DNA from: Microbacterium arborescens
Lineage (GTDB): Bacteria > Actinomycetota > Actinomycetes > Actinomycetales > Microbacteriaceae
Length of the DNA: 64,000 nt
Assembly: GCA_003339645.1 (NCBI GenBank)
Contig: QNUV01000021.1
Location: forward strand, 496,001-560,000
Direction: 5' to 3'
The position numbers and the translations under genes are program-made. Under the pieces are notes generated by a model that was not told the origin of the DNA, ran no database searches, and was given only the letters and a program-made list of their open reading frames with translations. Position 1 is the first letter of the stretch. Each line of letters opens with the position of its first letter. This document shows, one piece after another, positions 54,503-61,502 of this stretch.

Positions 54503-54895
54503 ATGTACAACGACTACGCAGGGCCCGCGGCGGCCTTCGGCATCGGCTTCATCGTGCTCGGGATCGCGATCTACCTCGGGACGATCGCGCTCATCCTGTG
54601 GGTGAGCTATCTGCTGATGCGCACGGCGGTGAAGAACGGGATGCTGCTCGCGATGCGCGAGAGCGGCGGGCAGTTCCCGGGTGGGGGCGGGGCCGGTGTC
54701 GGGGGTGTCGGGGGTTATGGTGCCGGTCCGCGTCCGGCGGCGCCGCCGTACCCGCAGGCTCCGCCCGCGCCGGGAGGCCACGGTGCTCCGGGTGCTCCGG
54801 GTGGGCCAGCTGCTCCCGGCGCACCGGGCGGTCCGGCTTCCGGCGGTCCGGCTTCCGGCGGTCCGGCTTCCGGCGGTCCGAGCCCTGTGGGGTAA
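54503..54895 (+). CDS. Small membrane protein with Gly/Pro-rich tail
   Basis: A 130-residue protein. After a short polar start, one long or two adjacent hydrophobic segments span about residues 9-41 (FGIGFIVLGIAIYLG, IALILWVSYLL), then a cytoplasmic tail rich in Gly, Pro and Ala. The tail ends in repeated PASGG units encoded by a 15-bp tandem repeat. The stop TAA lies inside the TAAGCT that may be the tRNA-Gly promoter. Function unknown. Confidence 0.65.
   Translation: MYNDYAGPAAAFGIGFIVLGIAIYLGTIALILWVSYLLMRTAVKNGMLLAMRESGGQFPGGGGAGVGGVGGYGAGPRPAAPPYPQAPPAPGGHGAPGAPGGPAAPGAPGGPASGGPASGGPASGGPSPVG
54830..54880 (+). repeat. 15-bp tandem repeat in coding sequence
   Basis: GGTCCGGCTTCCGGC occurs three times exactly (54830, 54845, 54860) plus a 6-base partial copy. 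It encodes GPASG repeats and could vary in copy number by slippage. Confidence 0.85.
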
Positions 54896-54898
54896 GCT
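54893..54898 (+). promoter_or_regulatory. Possible -10 hexamer (TAAGCT) of tRNA-Gly
   Basis: TAAGCT ends 22 bases before the tRNA and overlaps the stop codon of the preceding gene. No clear -35. Confidence 0.35.
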
Positions 54899-54920
54899 GA
54901 CCGAGCACCTCCGGGTGCGT

Positions 54921-54994
54921 GGGGCTGTAGTTCAATGGCAGAACATCTGCTTCCCAAGCAGATAGCGCGGGTTCGATTCCCGTCAGCCCCTCCA
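54921..54994 (+). tRNA. tRNA-Gly (anticodon CCC)
   Basis: A 74-base gene including an encoded CCA. Acceptor arms GGGGCTG (54921-54927) and CAGCCCC (54984-54990) pair fully. The D arm contains GTTCAATGGC; the anticodon arm is TCTGC-TTCCCAA-GCAGA with anticodon CCC; the T arm has GGTTCGATTCC. It decodes GGG. It is followed at once by a strong hairpin. Confidence 0.96.
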
Positions 54995-55035
54995 ATGCGG
55001 AAGGGACGCGGCCGGCGGTCGCGTCCCTTCCGCAT
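54995..55035 (+). terminator. Hairpin terminator of tRNA-Gly
   Basis: ATGCGGAAGGGACGCG (54995-55010) pairs perfectly with 55020-55035 around a 9-base loop, then TT and TGTG. The 16-bp stem abuts the CCA end of the tRNA. Confidence 0.8.
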
Positions 55036-55073
55036 TTGTGCGGTTGCCGTCGGAGCCTCCCCGCCCGTGCCGC

Positions 55074-55147
55074 GATGCAAGGGATCCGAGGCGACACCCC
55101 GGGCGGCAGCATCCGCTCACGGGGTGTCGGCCACGATCCCTTGCATC
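55074..55147 (+). repeat. 74-bp palindromic element, copy 1
   Basis: Outer arms GATGCAAGGGATC (55074-55086) and its exact complement (55135-55147), inner arms CGACACCCCG (55092-55101) and complement (55120-55129), 5-base internal loops and an 18-base apical loop. The copy at 60543-60616 has the same length, layout and orientation. It lies between the tRNA-Gly terminator and the first gene of the IclR block. Confidence 0.8.
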
Positions 55148-55223
55148 CGGGCGCCGACCGACGGGTGCCGCATCCGGGCACCGGCCAACGGGTGCCGCAT
55201 CCGGGCACCGACAATCGGATGCC
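55143..55223 (+). repeat. Three tandem 27-bp units
   Basis: Units start GCATCCGGGC at 55143, 55170 and 55197 and end GGGTGCC, GGGTGCC and GGATGCC. Each contains a small inverted repeat (GGCACC...GGTGCC in unit 2). The first unit overlaps the right arm of the 74-bp element. One related unit follows the second element at 60612. Confidence 0.8.
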
Positions 55224-55234
55224 GCGGTGCGGCG

Positions 55235-56047
55235 TCACTCCTTCTCGGCGGCGACCCGTTCGTGCGTGCGCTGGGTGGCCGTGGCCATGTCGTGCGCGAC
55301 GCCCAGCGACTCGAGGTAATCCGCAACGGCCGCCATCTCGTGCGCACGGCGCACCGCATGGGTGCGCGTGCCCCGCTCGAGGCGTTCCACCACCGCGTGC
55401 CCGTCGCCGGCGAGCTGGCGGGCGATCTGGTCGCGGATCCACTGCTCCGACCCCGCGGCTCGGCCGGCTGCGAGCGCCTCCGTGATGATCGCCCCCAACC
55501 CCTTCATCAGGATGCTGCGCAGGAGCTTGCGCGCCGACGCATCTCCCGCGATCTCGCCCCCGTCCTCCACGGAGGCGCCGAACGAGCGCAGCGTCTCGAT
55601 CGCGACGGCACGCCCCGATCCGGACACGATCGCGTCGGTCGCAGCTCCCCGGATGGGGACGGGCCCGAGGATCGCGACATCCGCGAACGCCACCCCCGGC
55701 CCCTCGACGACCTCGGCGACCCGCAGCAGCGCCTCCGGCGACGCGGTCGTGCAGTCGACGTAGGTCGCATCGGCCCGCAGGTGCGGCGCGGCCTCGGCTG
55801 CGATCTGCTCCGACAATGACGCGGTGGTGAGGGTGAGCACGATCTCGGCTGAGGCGACGGCCTCCGCGAGCGTCGCCGCACGCGTGACCCCTTCCGGCGT
55901 CTCGGGGGCGAACGGGTCGTACCCCGTCACGGCATATCCCGCGGCGACAGCACCCTGGGCGTAGAGACGCCCGGCCTCGCCGAGCCCGACGACGGTCAGA
56001 GGGGTCGCATTTCCGGCCTGCACCCGCGCGGCGTTCACAGCGGCCAT
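55235..56047 (-). CDS. NAD(P)-dependent 6PGDH/HIBADH-like dehydrogenase (DUF1932)
   Basis: A 270-residue protein of the beta-hydroxyacid dehydrogenase superfamily. VVGLGEAGRLYAQGAVAAGYAVTGYDP at 19-45 is the Rossmann part; the substrate segment VDCTTASPEALLRVAEVV (with Thr-Ala-Ser where others have S-x-G) and KLLRSILMKGLGAIITEAL (catalytic Lys helix) follow. The C-terminal domain resembles DUF1932 of phosphogluconate-dehydrogenase-like proteins. The ATG overlaps the stop of the small transporter subunit. The substrate is probably a short hydroxy acid related to those of the LDH2 and RraA-like enzymes of the same block. Confidence 0.83.
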   Translation of the reverse strand: MAAVNAARVQAGNATPLTVVGLGEAGRLYAQGAVAAGYAVTGYDPFAPETPEGVTRAATLAEAVASAEIVLTLTTASLSEQIAAEAAPHLRADATYVDCTTASPEALLRVAEVVEGPGVAFADVAILGPVPIRGAATDAIVSGSGRAVAIETLRSFGASVEDGGEIAGDASARKLLRSILMKGLGAIITEALAAGRAAGSEQWIRDQIARQLAGDGHAVVERLERGTRTHAVRRAHEMAAVADYLESLGVAHDMATATQRTHERVAAEKE

Positions 56048-56286
56048 CAGCTTTCCACCGGCTTCTCGCCGCGGATGTTGAACAGCACGTAGCCGAGCAG
56101 CGAGACGATGACCGCGCCGACGATCGCCGGCCCCTTGAAGAGCGTCTCGGCGGTGACGACGAGGTCGGGCAGCACGAACACGATCCCGACGATCTGGGTG
56201 AGCACGAGCGCGCAGGCGAGCGCGAGGAACGCCATCATGGCGAGCGCGAAGACTCCCGTGACGGTTCGATCGAGCGTTTTCCGCAT
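56047..56286 (-). CDS. Small membrane protein, probable transporter small subunit (79 aa)
   Basis: A 79-residue protein with a basic start (MRKTLDRTV) and two hydrophobic segments, about residues 9-38 and 51-70. It lies 11 bases after the large TRAP/DctM-like permease and overlaps the dehydrogenase start. Tight position and size suggest an accessory small subunit of that transporter. It is much shorter than a four-helix DctQ, so the comparison is only by context. Confidence 0.6.
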   Translation of the reverse strand: MRKTLDRTVTGVFALAMMAFLALACALVLTQIVGIVFVLPDLVVTAETLFKGPAIVGAVIVSLLGYVLFNIRGEKPVES

Positions 56287-56297
56287 GAGGATGCCTT

Positions 56298-57644
56298 TCA
56301 GGTGATGGGGACGGGGACGATGCCGACGGCGATCAGCACGCCGAGGACGAAGAACGGCAGCACGTAGTACATGACGAGCGGGATGAAGGTCTGCTCGGGG
56401 CGCGCGCCGGTGATGCCGCTCGCGACGAAGATCGCACCCGATGCCGGCGGCGATGCGCCCTCGGTCGAGGCGAACACGAGGATCGCGATGACGGCGAGCA
56501 GGGGGTCGACCCCCGCGGCGACCAGGGTCACGAGCGAGACCTGACCGACGGCGCTGAGCGTCGCGGTCGACGACAGCGGGCCGGCGACGAGCACGACGAA
56601 GAATCCGACGAGAGCCACGAGCAGCCACACGGGGATGTCGAGGTTGCCGAGCAGCACGTCGACGTCGTCGGCGAGGCCGAGCGAGGCGAGGACCTCGCTC
56701 GCCGCGATCGCGAAGAAGAGCAGGGCACCGATCGCGTAGTACTTCGACGCCGCGCCCCCGAAGAACTCCCACCACTCTCGCGCGGTGCGCGGGAGCTGGC
56801 GCCAGCCGACGGCCGCGCTGATGAGGATGATGAGGACGGGGATCCAGGTGATCAACGACACCGAGCCCATCGCGTCCGACAGCGGTGAGGCGGCCAGGAA
56901 GTCGGCGAGCGGACCGATCGTGATCGAGACGGGGATGACCGCGCCGAGGAAGATCAGCATCGAGGTCCAGTTGCGGCGCACCGCCGGACCGACGGCGGGA
57001 CGCTCTTCGCCGGCGACTTTGTGGATGCCGTCGCGGTGGACGAACCAGGCGATGAGCACCATCCGGATGAGGAACTGGTAGATGCCGGCGACGAACAGGG
57101 CGAGGTAGACGGAGCTCGTGGTGACGAGGCTGCCGGCGAATCCGATCATGATGACCATCGACGCGCTCGGCGGCAGCGCTGCGCCGAGCCCCGCGTTGCC
57201 GGCGATGACCGTCGCGGCCCGCGCCTTGCTCCACCCGGTGCGCGTCATCCACGGGCCGGTGATGACGCCGCTCGTGGCGGCGTTGCCGGTGTTCGAGCCG
57301 CCGGCGACGGCGCCCATGGCACCGGAGGCGACGGTGTCGACGATCGCCGGCCCGCCGCGGAGGCCGCCGAGCAGGCTCGTGAGGATCTCGATCAAGCGGG
57401 CGATGGTTCCTGTCCGCTCGACGAGGTAGGTCATGAAGATGAACGCGATCGCCGCGTACATGACCTCGTTCGAACTGGCGTCGACGATCGCGTCGCGCGC
57501 CACCTGGGGCGCTTGGAGGCCGGCGAACAGCACGGTCGCGACGAAGCCCAGGAGCATCGCCTCGGCCATGCTCCGCTTCACCACGACGTTCCACACCACG
57601 ATGATCGCGAGGAAGACGAACAGGGCGATGACGGCTACGGGCAC
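56298..57644 (-). CDS. TRAP large-subunit-like (DctM-type) transporter
   Basis: A 448-residue permease with about 11-12 hydrophobic segments. GGLRGGPAIVDTVASGAMGAVAGGSNTGNAATSGVI and NAGLGAALPPSASMVIMIG, then a second half with STATLSAVGQVSLVTLVAAGVDPLLAVIAILVFASTEGASPPASGAIFVASGI, are the repeated re-entrant motifs of the ion-transporter/DctM superfamily. TRAP systems carry carboxylates with a binding protein; no binding-protein gene is present. The GTG at 57644 has an ideal SD (GGAGGT, 6 bases away); the frame is open up to 57743. Probably imports the substrate of the IclR block. Confidence 0.8.
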   Translation of the reverse strand: MPVAVIALFVFLAIIVVWNVVVKRSMAEAMLLGFVATVLFAGLQAPQVARDAIVDASSNEVMYAAIAFIFMTYLVERTGTIARLIEILTSLLGGLRGGPAIVDTVASGAMGAVAGGSNTGNAATSGVITGPWMTRTGWSKARAATVIAGNAGLGAALPPSASMVIMIGFAGSLVTTSSVYLALFVAGIYQFLIRMVLIAWFVHRDGIHKVAGEERPAVGPAVRRNWTSMLIFLGAVIPVSITIGPLADFLAASPLSDAMGSVSLITWIPVLIILISAAVGWRQLPRTAREWWEFFGGAASKYYAIGALLFFAIAASEVLASLGLADDVDVLLGNLDIPVWLLVALVGFFVVLVAGPLSSTATLSAVGQVSLVTLVAAGVDPLLAVIAILVFASTEGASPPASGAIFVASGITGARPEQTFIPLVMYYVLPFFVLGVLIAVGIVPVPIT

Positions 57645-57759
57645 GAGGGCACCTCCGTCGAAGGGGTCGGATCGTCGTTGATCACTCGCAGCTCCTTTGC
57701 TCGCGATGGCTGCCACATGACGTGGCGGTATTTCGTCAGACACAGCTTGTTTGCGTCAA

Positions 57760-57776
57760 GTGAAACGTCATTTCAC
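57760..57776. promoter_or_regulatory. Candidate IclR operator before the transporter
   Basis: GTGAAA-CGTCA-TTTCAC, a perfect inverted repeat, about 115 bases upstream of the transporter start. The GTGAAAC half-site matches the repeat at 60459-60495 before the dehydrogenase gene. Confidence 0.6.
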
Positions 57777-57940
57777 AGGATGCGCGATGTGCTTGTCAAG
57801 CCGACAGGCTGGATCGAAGACCTCGCAAGCCGACCCGGCACGACAACCGTCAGGGCGAGTCAGGGCGCGTGAGGGCGCGTCGGGGCGCCTCACGCAGCGC
57901 CGTGCCGACAACCGAAGGCAGAGCGCCGACAGCCGAGGCG

Positions 57941-58708
57941 TCAGAGGGAGAGAGCGATGGCGTGCGCCGCCCGGCGCAGCTCCGGCGCCCACCCGCGGAG
58001 CATCTCCGTGGTCGTGCTCTCGTCGGGGCCCAGGACCGAGACCGCGGCCACGACGCCGCGCTCGCGGTCGAGCACGGGCACGCTGACGGCCGCGACGCCG
58101 ACGTCACGTTCGGACACAGAGATGTGGAAGCCCGCAGCTCGGATGCCGTCGACCGACGCGCGGAGCAATTCAGGGGTCACGACCTCTCCGCCGGCGGTGC
58201 GGAACTCGCTCGCGTGCTCGAGCACCCGTTCGCGCTCATCGTCCGGCAGGAAGGCCAGCATCGTCCGCCCCGCGCCGACCAGCAACGGCAGCCGCCGCCC
58301 GAGGGGCAGCTGATACCGCAGCGGGTCGCGCCCATCGACGCGTGCCGCGAGCACCCGCGACTCTCCCGAACGGGCATACAGCGAGGCGGTGAGGCCCGTG
58401 GTGCGGGCCAGTTCCTGCAGGTGCGGGCGCGACCGCACGACGAGCGGGTCGGACTGCAGGTAGCGGTGAGCCATGCCGAGCCCCGCGACGCCCAGGCGGT
58501 ACTCCCCGGTGTCGTCGTGCTGGACGAAGCCGCGGCGCTGCAGCACGCCGACGAGCCGGAGGACGGTCGCCGCGTGCAGCTCGGTGCCTCGGCTCAGATC
58601 GACCAGACGCAGCGGGCCGTCGGAGCGTTCGAGCATCTCGAGGATGTCCAACGCGCGTTCGACGCTGCGAACGGTCGGCTGATTCGCGGCATCCGGGGTA
58701 TCGGGCAT
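57941..58708 (-). CDS. IclR-family transcriptional regulator
   Basis: A 255-residue regulator. VRSVERALDILEMLERSDGPLRLVDLSRGTELHAATVLRLVGVLQRRGFVQHDDTGEYRLG at 14-73 is the winged helix; the rest is the GAF-like effector domain ending in the usual VVAAVSVLGPDEST stretch. It sits in the middle of the block it probably controls, with matching half-sites upstream of both transcription units (57760 and 60459). IclR proteins of such loci respond to the pathway substrate or intermediate. Confidence 0.91.
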   Translation of the reverse strand: MPDTPDAANQPTVRSVERALDILEMLERSDGPLRLVDLSRGTELHAATVLRLVGVLQRRGFVQHDDTGEYRLGVAGLGMAHRYLQSDPLVVRSRPHLQELARTTGLTASLYARSGESRVLAARVDGRDPLRYQLPLGRRLPLLVGAGRTMLAFLPDDERERVLEHASEFRTAGGEVVTPELLRASVDGIRAAGFHISVSERDVGVAAVSVPVLDRERGVVAAVSVLGPDESTTTEMLRGWAPELRRAAHAIALSL

Positions 58709-58750
58709 GACCTCATTCTCGCAAGGTCGGCACGATTCCCGGGGACCGGC

Positions 58751-59335
58751 TCAGCCCGCGACGATCGACGCCCCGATCTGCGTCTCGTCGGCATGTTTGG
58801 CCTCCGCCCGCGCGAGAACCTCCTCGGCCTCTGCGGCGGGCACGATCACCACGCCGTCCGCGTCGCCGAGGACGATGTCGCCGGGGGCGACGACGACACC
58901 GCCGACGGCCACGGCGCGGTGATGGCGCCACGGGCCGTTCTTGTACGGCCCCGCCGGCGTGACCGATCGCGCGAAGGTCGGAAAGCCGAGCTCACCGAGC
59001 TCGTCGGCGTCGCGCACCGCGCCATCGATGACGATCCCGACGCACCCGCGCACCCGCAGCCGCTCGGCGATGAGCTCGCCGATCAGCGCGCGGTTGCGGG
59101 CGCCGTGGCCGTTCACGACGAGGACGTCACCGGGGCCGATGTCGGGGAGCGTGCGATGGATACCGAGGTTGTCACCCTCGGCGACCTCGACGGTGACCGC
59201 GCGGCCGGCGACGCGGGCCCCGCGCCATACCGGGCGGATCTCGGCGTCGACGACACCCAACCGCTCCATCGCGTCTCCGACGTTGGCTGTGGGCAGTGCG
59301 CCCAGGCGCTCGATCAGGCTCGTGTCCTCGGTCAT
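58751..59335 (-). CDS. RraA-family protein (HMG/CHA aldolase-like)
   Basis: A 194-residue protein of the RraA / 4-hydroxy-4-methyl-2-oxoglutarate aldolase fold. TANVGDAMERLG near 16-27, GDNLGIHRTLPDIGPGDVLVVNGHG, and GIVIDGAVRDADELGELGFPTFAR near 100-123 with the R-x-x-D metal and substrate residues are present. Members with this motif can cleave or decarboxylate oxaloacetate-like acids in a divalent-metal-dependent way; regulatory RraA proteins lack the context seen here. A strong SD (GGAGGAGA) precedes the ATG. It lies between the LDH2-type gene and iclR in the same direction. Confidence 0.85.
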   Translation of the reverse strand: MTEDTSLIERLGALPTANVGDAMERLGVVDAEIRPVWRGARVAGRAVTVEVAEGDNLGIHRTLPDIGPGDVLVVNGHGARNRALIGELIAERLRVRGCVGIVIDGAVRDADELGELGFPTFARSVTPAGPYKNGPWRHHRAVAVGGVVVAPGDIVLGDADGVVIVPAAEAEEVLARAEAKHADETQIGASIVAG

Positions 59336-59390
59336 GTTCTCCTCCTTCGGCGCCGGGGTCCCGGCGCGCATCGTGGTGGTGGGCGGGTGG

Positions 59391-60431
59391 TCAGCGAGCG
59401 GGAGCGGCGAGCCCGAAACGGTCGGCGAGCGCGCCGAGGCGGTCGTGATCGACGTCGGTGAGCCGGATGCCGTCGCGCTCCGCGCGCTCACGCTGCTCGT
59501 GCTCGATGAGGCCCGGGTAGTAGACGCGCTCACCGTCGGCGGCATCCATATCCGCGACATCAGCGAGCGACTGCTCGACCAATCGGTCGAAGAGATCGGC
59601 CCCGCCGAAGGCCTCGGGATCGAGCGCGATGACCAGGTGGCCGGTGCCCGACACCGCCGATGAGTCGGGCAGACCGACGACGGAGCCCACCGGCCCGGTA
59701 CCCGACAGGCTCCCGGCGAGCAGGTCGATCACGAGCGAGAGACCCGCGCCTTTCGGCCCACCGAGGGGAGCGAGGTTGCCGGCGAGCGCGGCGGCGGGGT
59801 CGGTCGTGGGCGCGCCGGTCGCGTCGGTGGCCCAACCGGCGGGGATCTCGGTCGCGCCGTTGTCGAACGCGCGCCGGATCTTGCCGCGCGCGACCGTCGT
59901 CGACGACATGTCGAGGACCGCCAGGGGGCGGTGCCGCGAGGGGATCCCTATCGCGATGGGATTGGTGCCGAGCAGCCGGCGCGTGCCGTTGAAGGGCGGC
60001 ATGGCCGGCGAGGCGTTGGTCAGCGCTATGCCGACGAGCCCGCTCTCGGCGGCAGCGCGGACGTAGTGCCCCGCGATGCCGAAATGATTGGAGCGGGCGA
60101 CCGACACGACGCCGGCGCCGTACGCGCGCGCCCGCTCGATCGCATCCACCATCGCGCGACTCGCGGCGAGCTGCCCGAAGCCGTTCGCCGCATCGAGCAG
60201 CGCGGTCGCACCGTGGTCGCGGACCAGCACCATCTCGGGATCGAGGGCCATCACTCCGGCGTCGACGCGGTCGAGGTAGGTCGCGAGACGCGCGGCGCCA
60301 TGAGAGTGGACGCCGAGCAGATCGGCTCCCACCATGACACCGGCGACGACGTCGGCGTTGTGCCGCCGCATCCCGGCAGCCGCCAGCACATCGGTCGCGA
60401 ACCGTCGCAGTTCGATGCCGGTCGTCGTCAT
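59391..60431 (-). CDS. LDH2-family malate/lactate/ureidoglycolate-type dehydrogenase
   Basis: A 346-residue NAD(P)-dependent oxidoreductase of the non-Rossmann LDH2/MDHG family. DLLGVHSHGAARLATYLDRVD near 53-73 carries the catalytic His (HSHG), RSNHFGIAGHYV near 113-124 the second His, and the PFNGTRRLLGTNPIAIGIPS and GPKGAGLSLVIDLLAGSLSG segments the nucleotide and substrate loops. It oxidises a 2-hydroxy acid to the 2-oxo acid; candidates include malate-like acids, sulfolactate and ureidoglycolate. First gene of the minus-strand block behind the palindrome at 60459. Confidence 0.9.
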   Translation of the reverse strand: MTTTGIELRRFATDVLAAAGMRRHNADVVAGVMVGADLLGVHSHGAARLATYLDRVDAGVMALDPEMVLVRDHGATALLDAANGFGQLAASRAMVDAIERARAYGAGVVSVARSNHFGIAGHYVRAAAESGLVGIALTNASPAMPPFNGTRRLLGTNPIAIGIPSRHRPLAVLDMSSTTVARGKIRRAFDNGATEIPAGWATDATGAPTTDPAAALAGNLAPLGGPKGAGLSLVIDLLAGSLSGTGPVGSVVGLPDSSAVSGTGHLVIALDPEAFGGADLFDRLVEQSLADVADMDAADGERVYYPGLIEHEQRERAERDGIRLTDVDHDRLGALADRFGLAAPAR

Positions 60432-60458
60432 AGCCGTCTCCCCGTCGAGATGGTCATT

Positions 60459-60495
60459 GTTTCACTAGTTGCAACGCAGGTGCGTCTAGTGAAAC
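60459..60495. promoter_or_regulatory. Candidate IclR operator before the LDH2-type gene
   Basis: GTTTCACTAG (60459-60468) and its exact complement CTAGTGAAAC (60486-60495) enclose 17 bases, 28 bases upstream of the dehydrogenase ATG. The GTTTCAC half-site is shared with the site at 57760. Confidence 0.7.
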
Positions 60496-60513
60496 TAGCA
60501 CGACGGGTGCCGT

Positions 60514-60538
60514 GGCTGCCAGGGCGGGGTTGGCAGCC
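60514..60538. other. Small hairpin beside the second palindromic element
   Basis: GGCTGCCA and TGGCAGCC (8-bp perfect arms) enclose 9 bases, just before copy 2 of the 74-bp element. Role unknown. Confidence 0.45.
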
Positions 60539-60542
60539 CCGC

Positions 60543-60638
60543 GACACAAGGGTCCGAACGAGACACCCCGAGCCCGAGGCATCCTGACCGGGGTGTCGGG
60601 TCAGATCCCTTGCATCCCGATCCAGGCGGGCGGATGCC
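60543..60638 (+). repeat. 74-bp palindromic element, copy 2, with one 27-bp unit
   Basis: 60543-60616 has the same 74-base length, orientation and 18-base apical loop as copy 1. The inner arms GACACCCCG (60562-60570) and CGGGGTGTC (60589-60597) and the right outer arm GATCCCTTGCATC (60604-60616) are conserved; the left outer arm is degenerate (GACACAAGGGTC). A single 27-bp unit (GCATCCCG...GGATGCC, 60612-60638) follows, as after copy 1. It ends 12 bases before the MOSC gene stop. Confidence 0.78.
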
Positions 60639-60649
60639 GGCTCGCCGGC

Positions 60650-61459
60650 TCAGCGCTCGATGATGACCTCGTCGCCGACCCGCACGACACCGCCGCCGTC
60701 GGCGGGGAGGAGCAGGATGCCGAGGGTCGGCTCGGCCTGATCGAACTCGGTCGTCAGCACGCGCAGAAGGCGCGCGTCGCGCTCGCCCGTGTCGGGATTG
60801 GCCATGATCGCGGCGCACCGGCCGATGGGGCGCTGCACCTCGAACGCGACCTCGCCGATGCGGATGCGGCCGCTCCAGCCGAGCTCGTCCCATGCCCCGG
60901 CACCCGAAACCACGATGTTCGAGCGGAACCGCCGACTGTCGACGGGCGCGGCCACGGCGGCGTCCACGTCGTCGACCGACGCGGCGCCGTGCAGCGAGAC
61001 ATAGCCTCGGGCCCGGTCCTGGAACCGGGCGGTGACACCGTCGCCGACGAGCCGCAGCGGCAGCACGCCCTCCTTCTCGAGCCGTCGGGCATCCGGCGAG
61101 GCCTGCACGAAAGCGGTCACGGCTTCCTCGAGCTCGCGCCGGCCAGCGTCATCGAGCCCCGCTTCGGCGAGCACCACTCCATCGGCGCTCAGCCGCAGCC
61201 GCTGGGCGTCGGCGTCGGCGTCGGCGTCGAACAACAGAGCCACGCGGGCGAGCGCCGGGAAGTCCATGAGCGCGAGGCCACGGCTCTTCGGCCACGACTC
61301 GAGGCCGTCGGCATCCTCGGGCTCCACCGCGTCGGCGAACCGGAAAGCGAGCACCCGGTCGCCGGCGATCCGACCGTCGGGCTGGACGACGAGCTCGTCG
61401 CGCGCTTCGGGGGTGAATCCCTTGACGGGGTAGCGGTACAGGGCGGAGACGGCGGGCAC
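60650..61459 (-). CDS. MOSC-domain protein
   Basis: A 269-residue protein with an N-terminal MOSC beta-barrel (ALYRYPVKGFTPEARDELVVQPDGRIAGDRVLAFRF) and a C-terminal MOSC domain (RRFRSNIVVSGAGAWDELGWSGRIRIGEVAFEVQRPIGRC, with the conserved Cys of RC). MOSC proteins are linked to molybdenum-cofactor sulfuration or N-hydroxylated-compound reduction (YcbX/mARC-like). No molybdoenzyme gene is nearby. The frame opens at 61759, but the GTG at 61459 starts the conserved barrel. Confidence 0.85.
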   Translation of the reverse strand: MPAVSALYRYPVKGFTPEARDELVVQPDGRIAGDRVLAFRFADAVEPEDADGLESWPKSRGLALMDFPALARVALLFDADADADAQRLRLSADGVVLAEAGLDDAGRRELEEAVTAFVQASPDARRLEKEGVLPLRLVGDGVTARFQDRARGYVSLHGAASVDDVDAAVAAPVDSRRFRSNIVVSGAGAWDELGWSGRIRIGEVAFEVQRPIGRCAAIMANPDTGERDARLLRVLTTEFDQAEPTLGILLLPADGGGVVRVGDEVIIER

Positions 61460-61502
61460 ACCGCTACTCTGCCGCACAGCACAGTGCTGCGCCGCACCGA
61501 GA

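Noticed and set aside
51205-54510. Minus-strand open frame of about 1100 codons across the MalG-type permease and GH3 genes
   Set aside because: It is antisense to two clear genes, Arg/Gly/Asp/Val-rich without fold-like features; typical shadow of high-GC codon usage.
55143-55223. 27-bp tandem units considered as a CRISPR array
   Set aside because: Units are contiguous with no unique spacers and no cas genes are nearby.
54935-55819. Plus-strand frame through the tRNA and repeats that reads as IRAPTxGCR repeats
   Set aside because: It starts inside tRNA-Gly and is antisense to the dehydrogenase gene; the peptide repeat only reflects the 27-bp DNA units.
60612-60638. Search for a duplicated tRNA-Gly 3' end near the right boundary of the IclR block
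   Set aside because: I found no copy of the tRNA 3' end there, so a classical integrase att pair is not supported.
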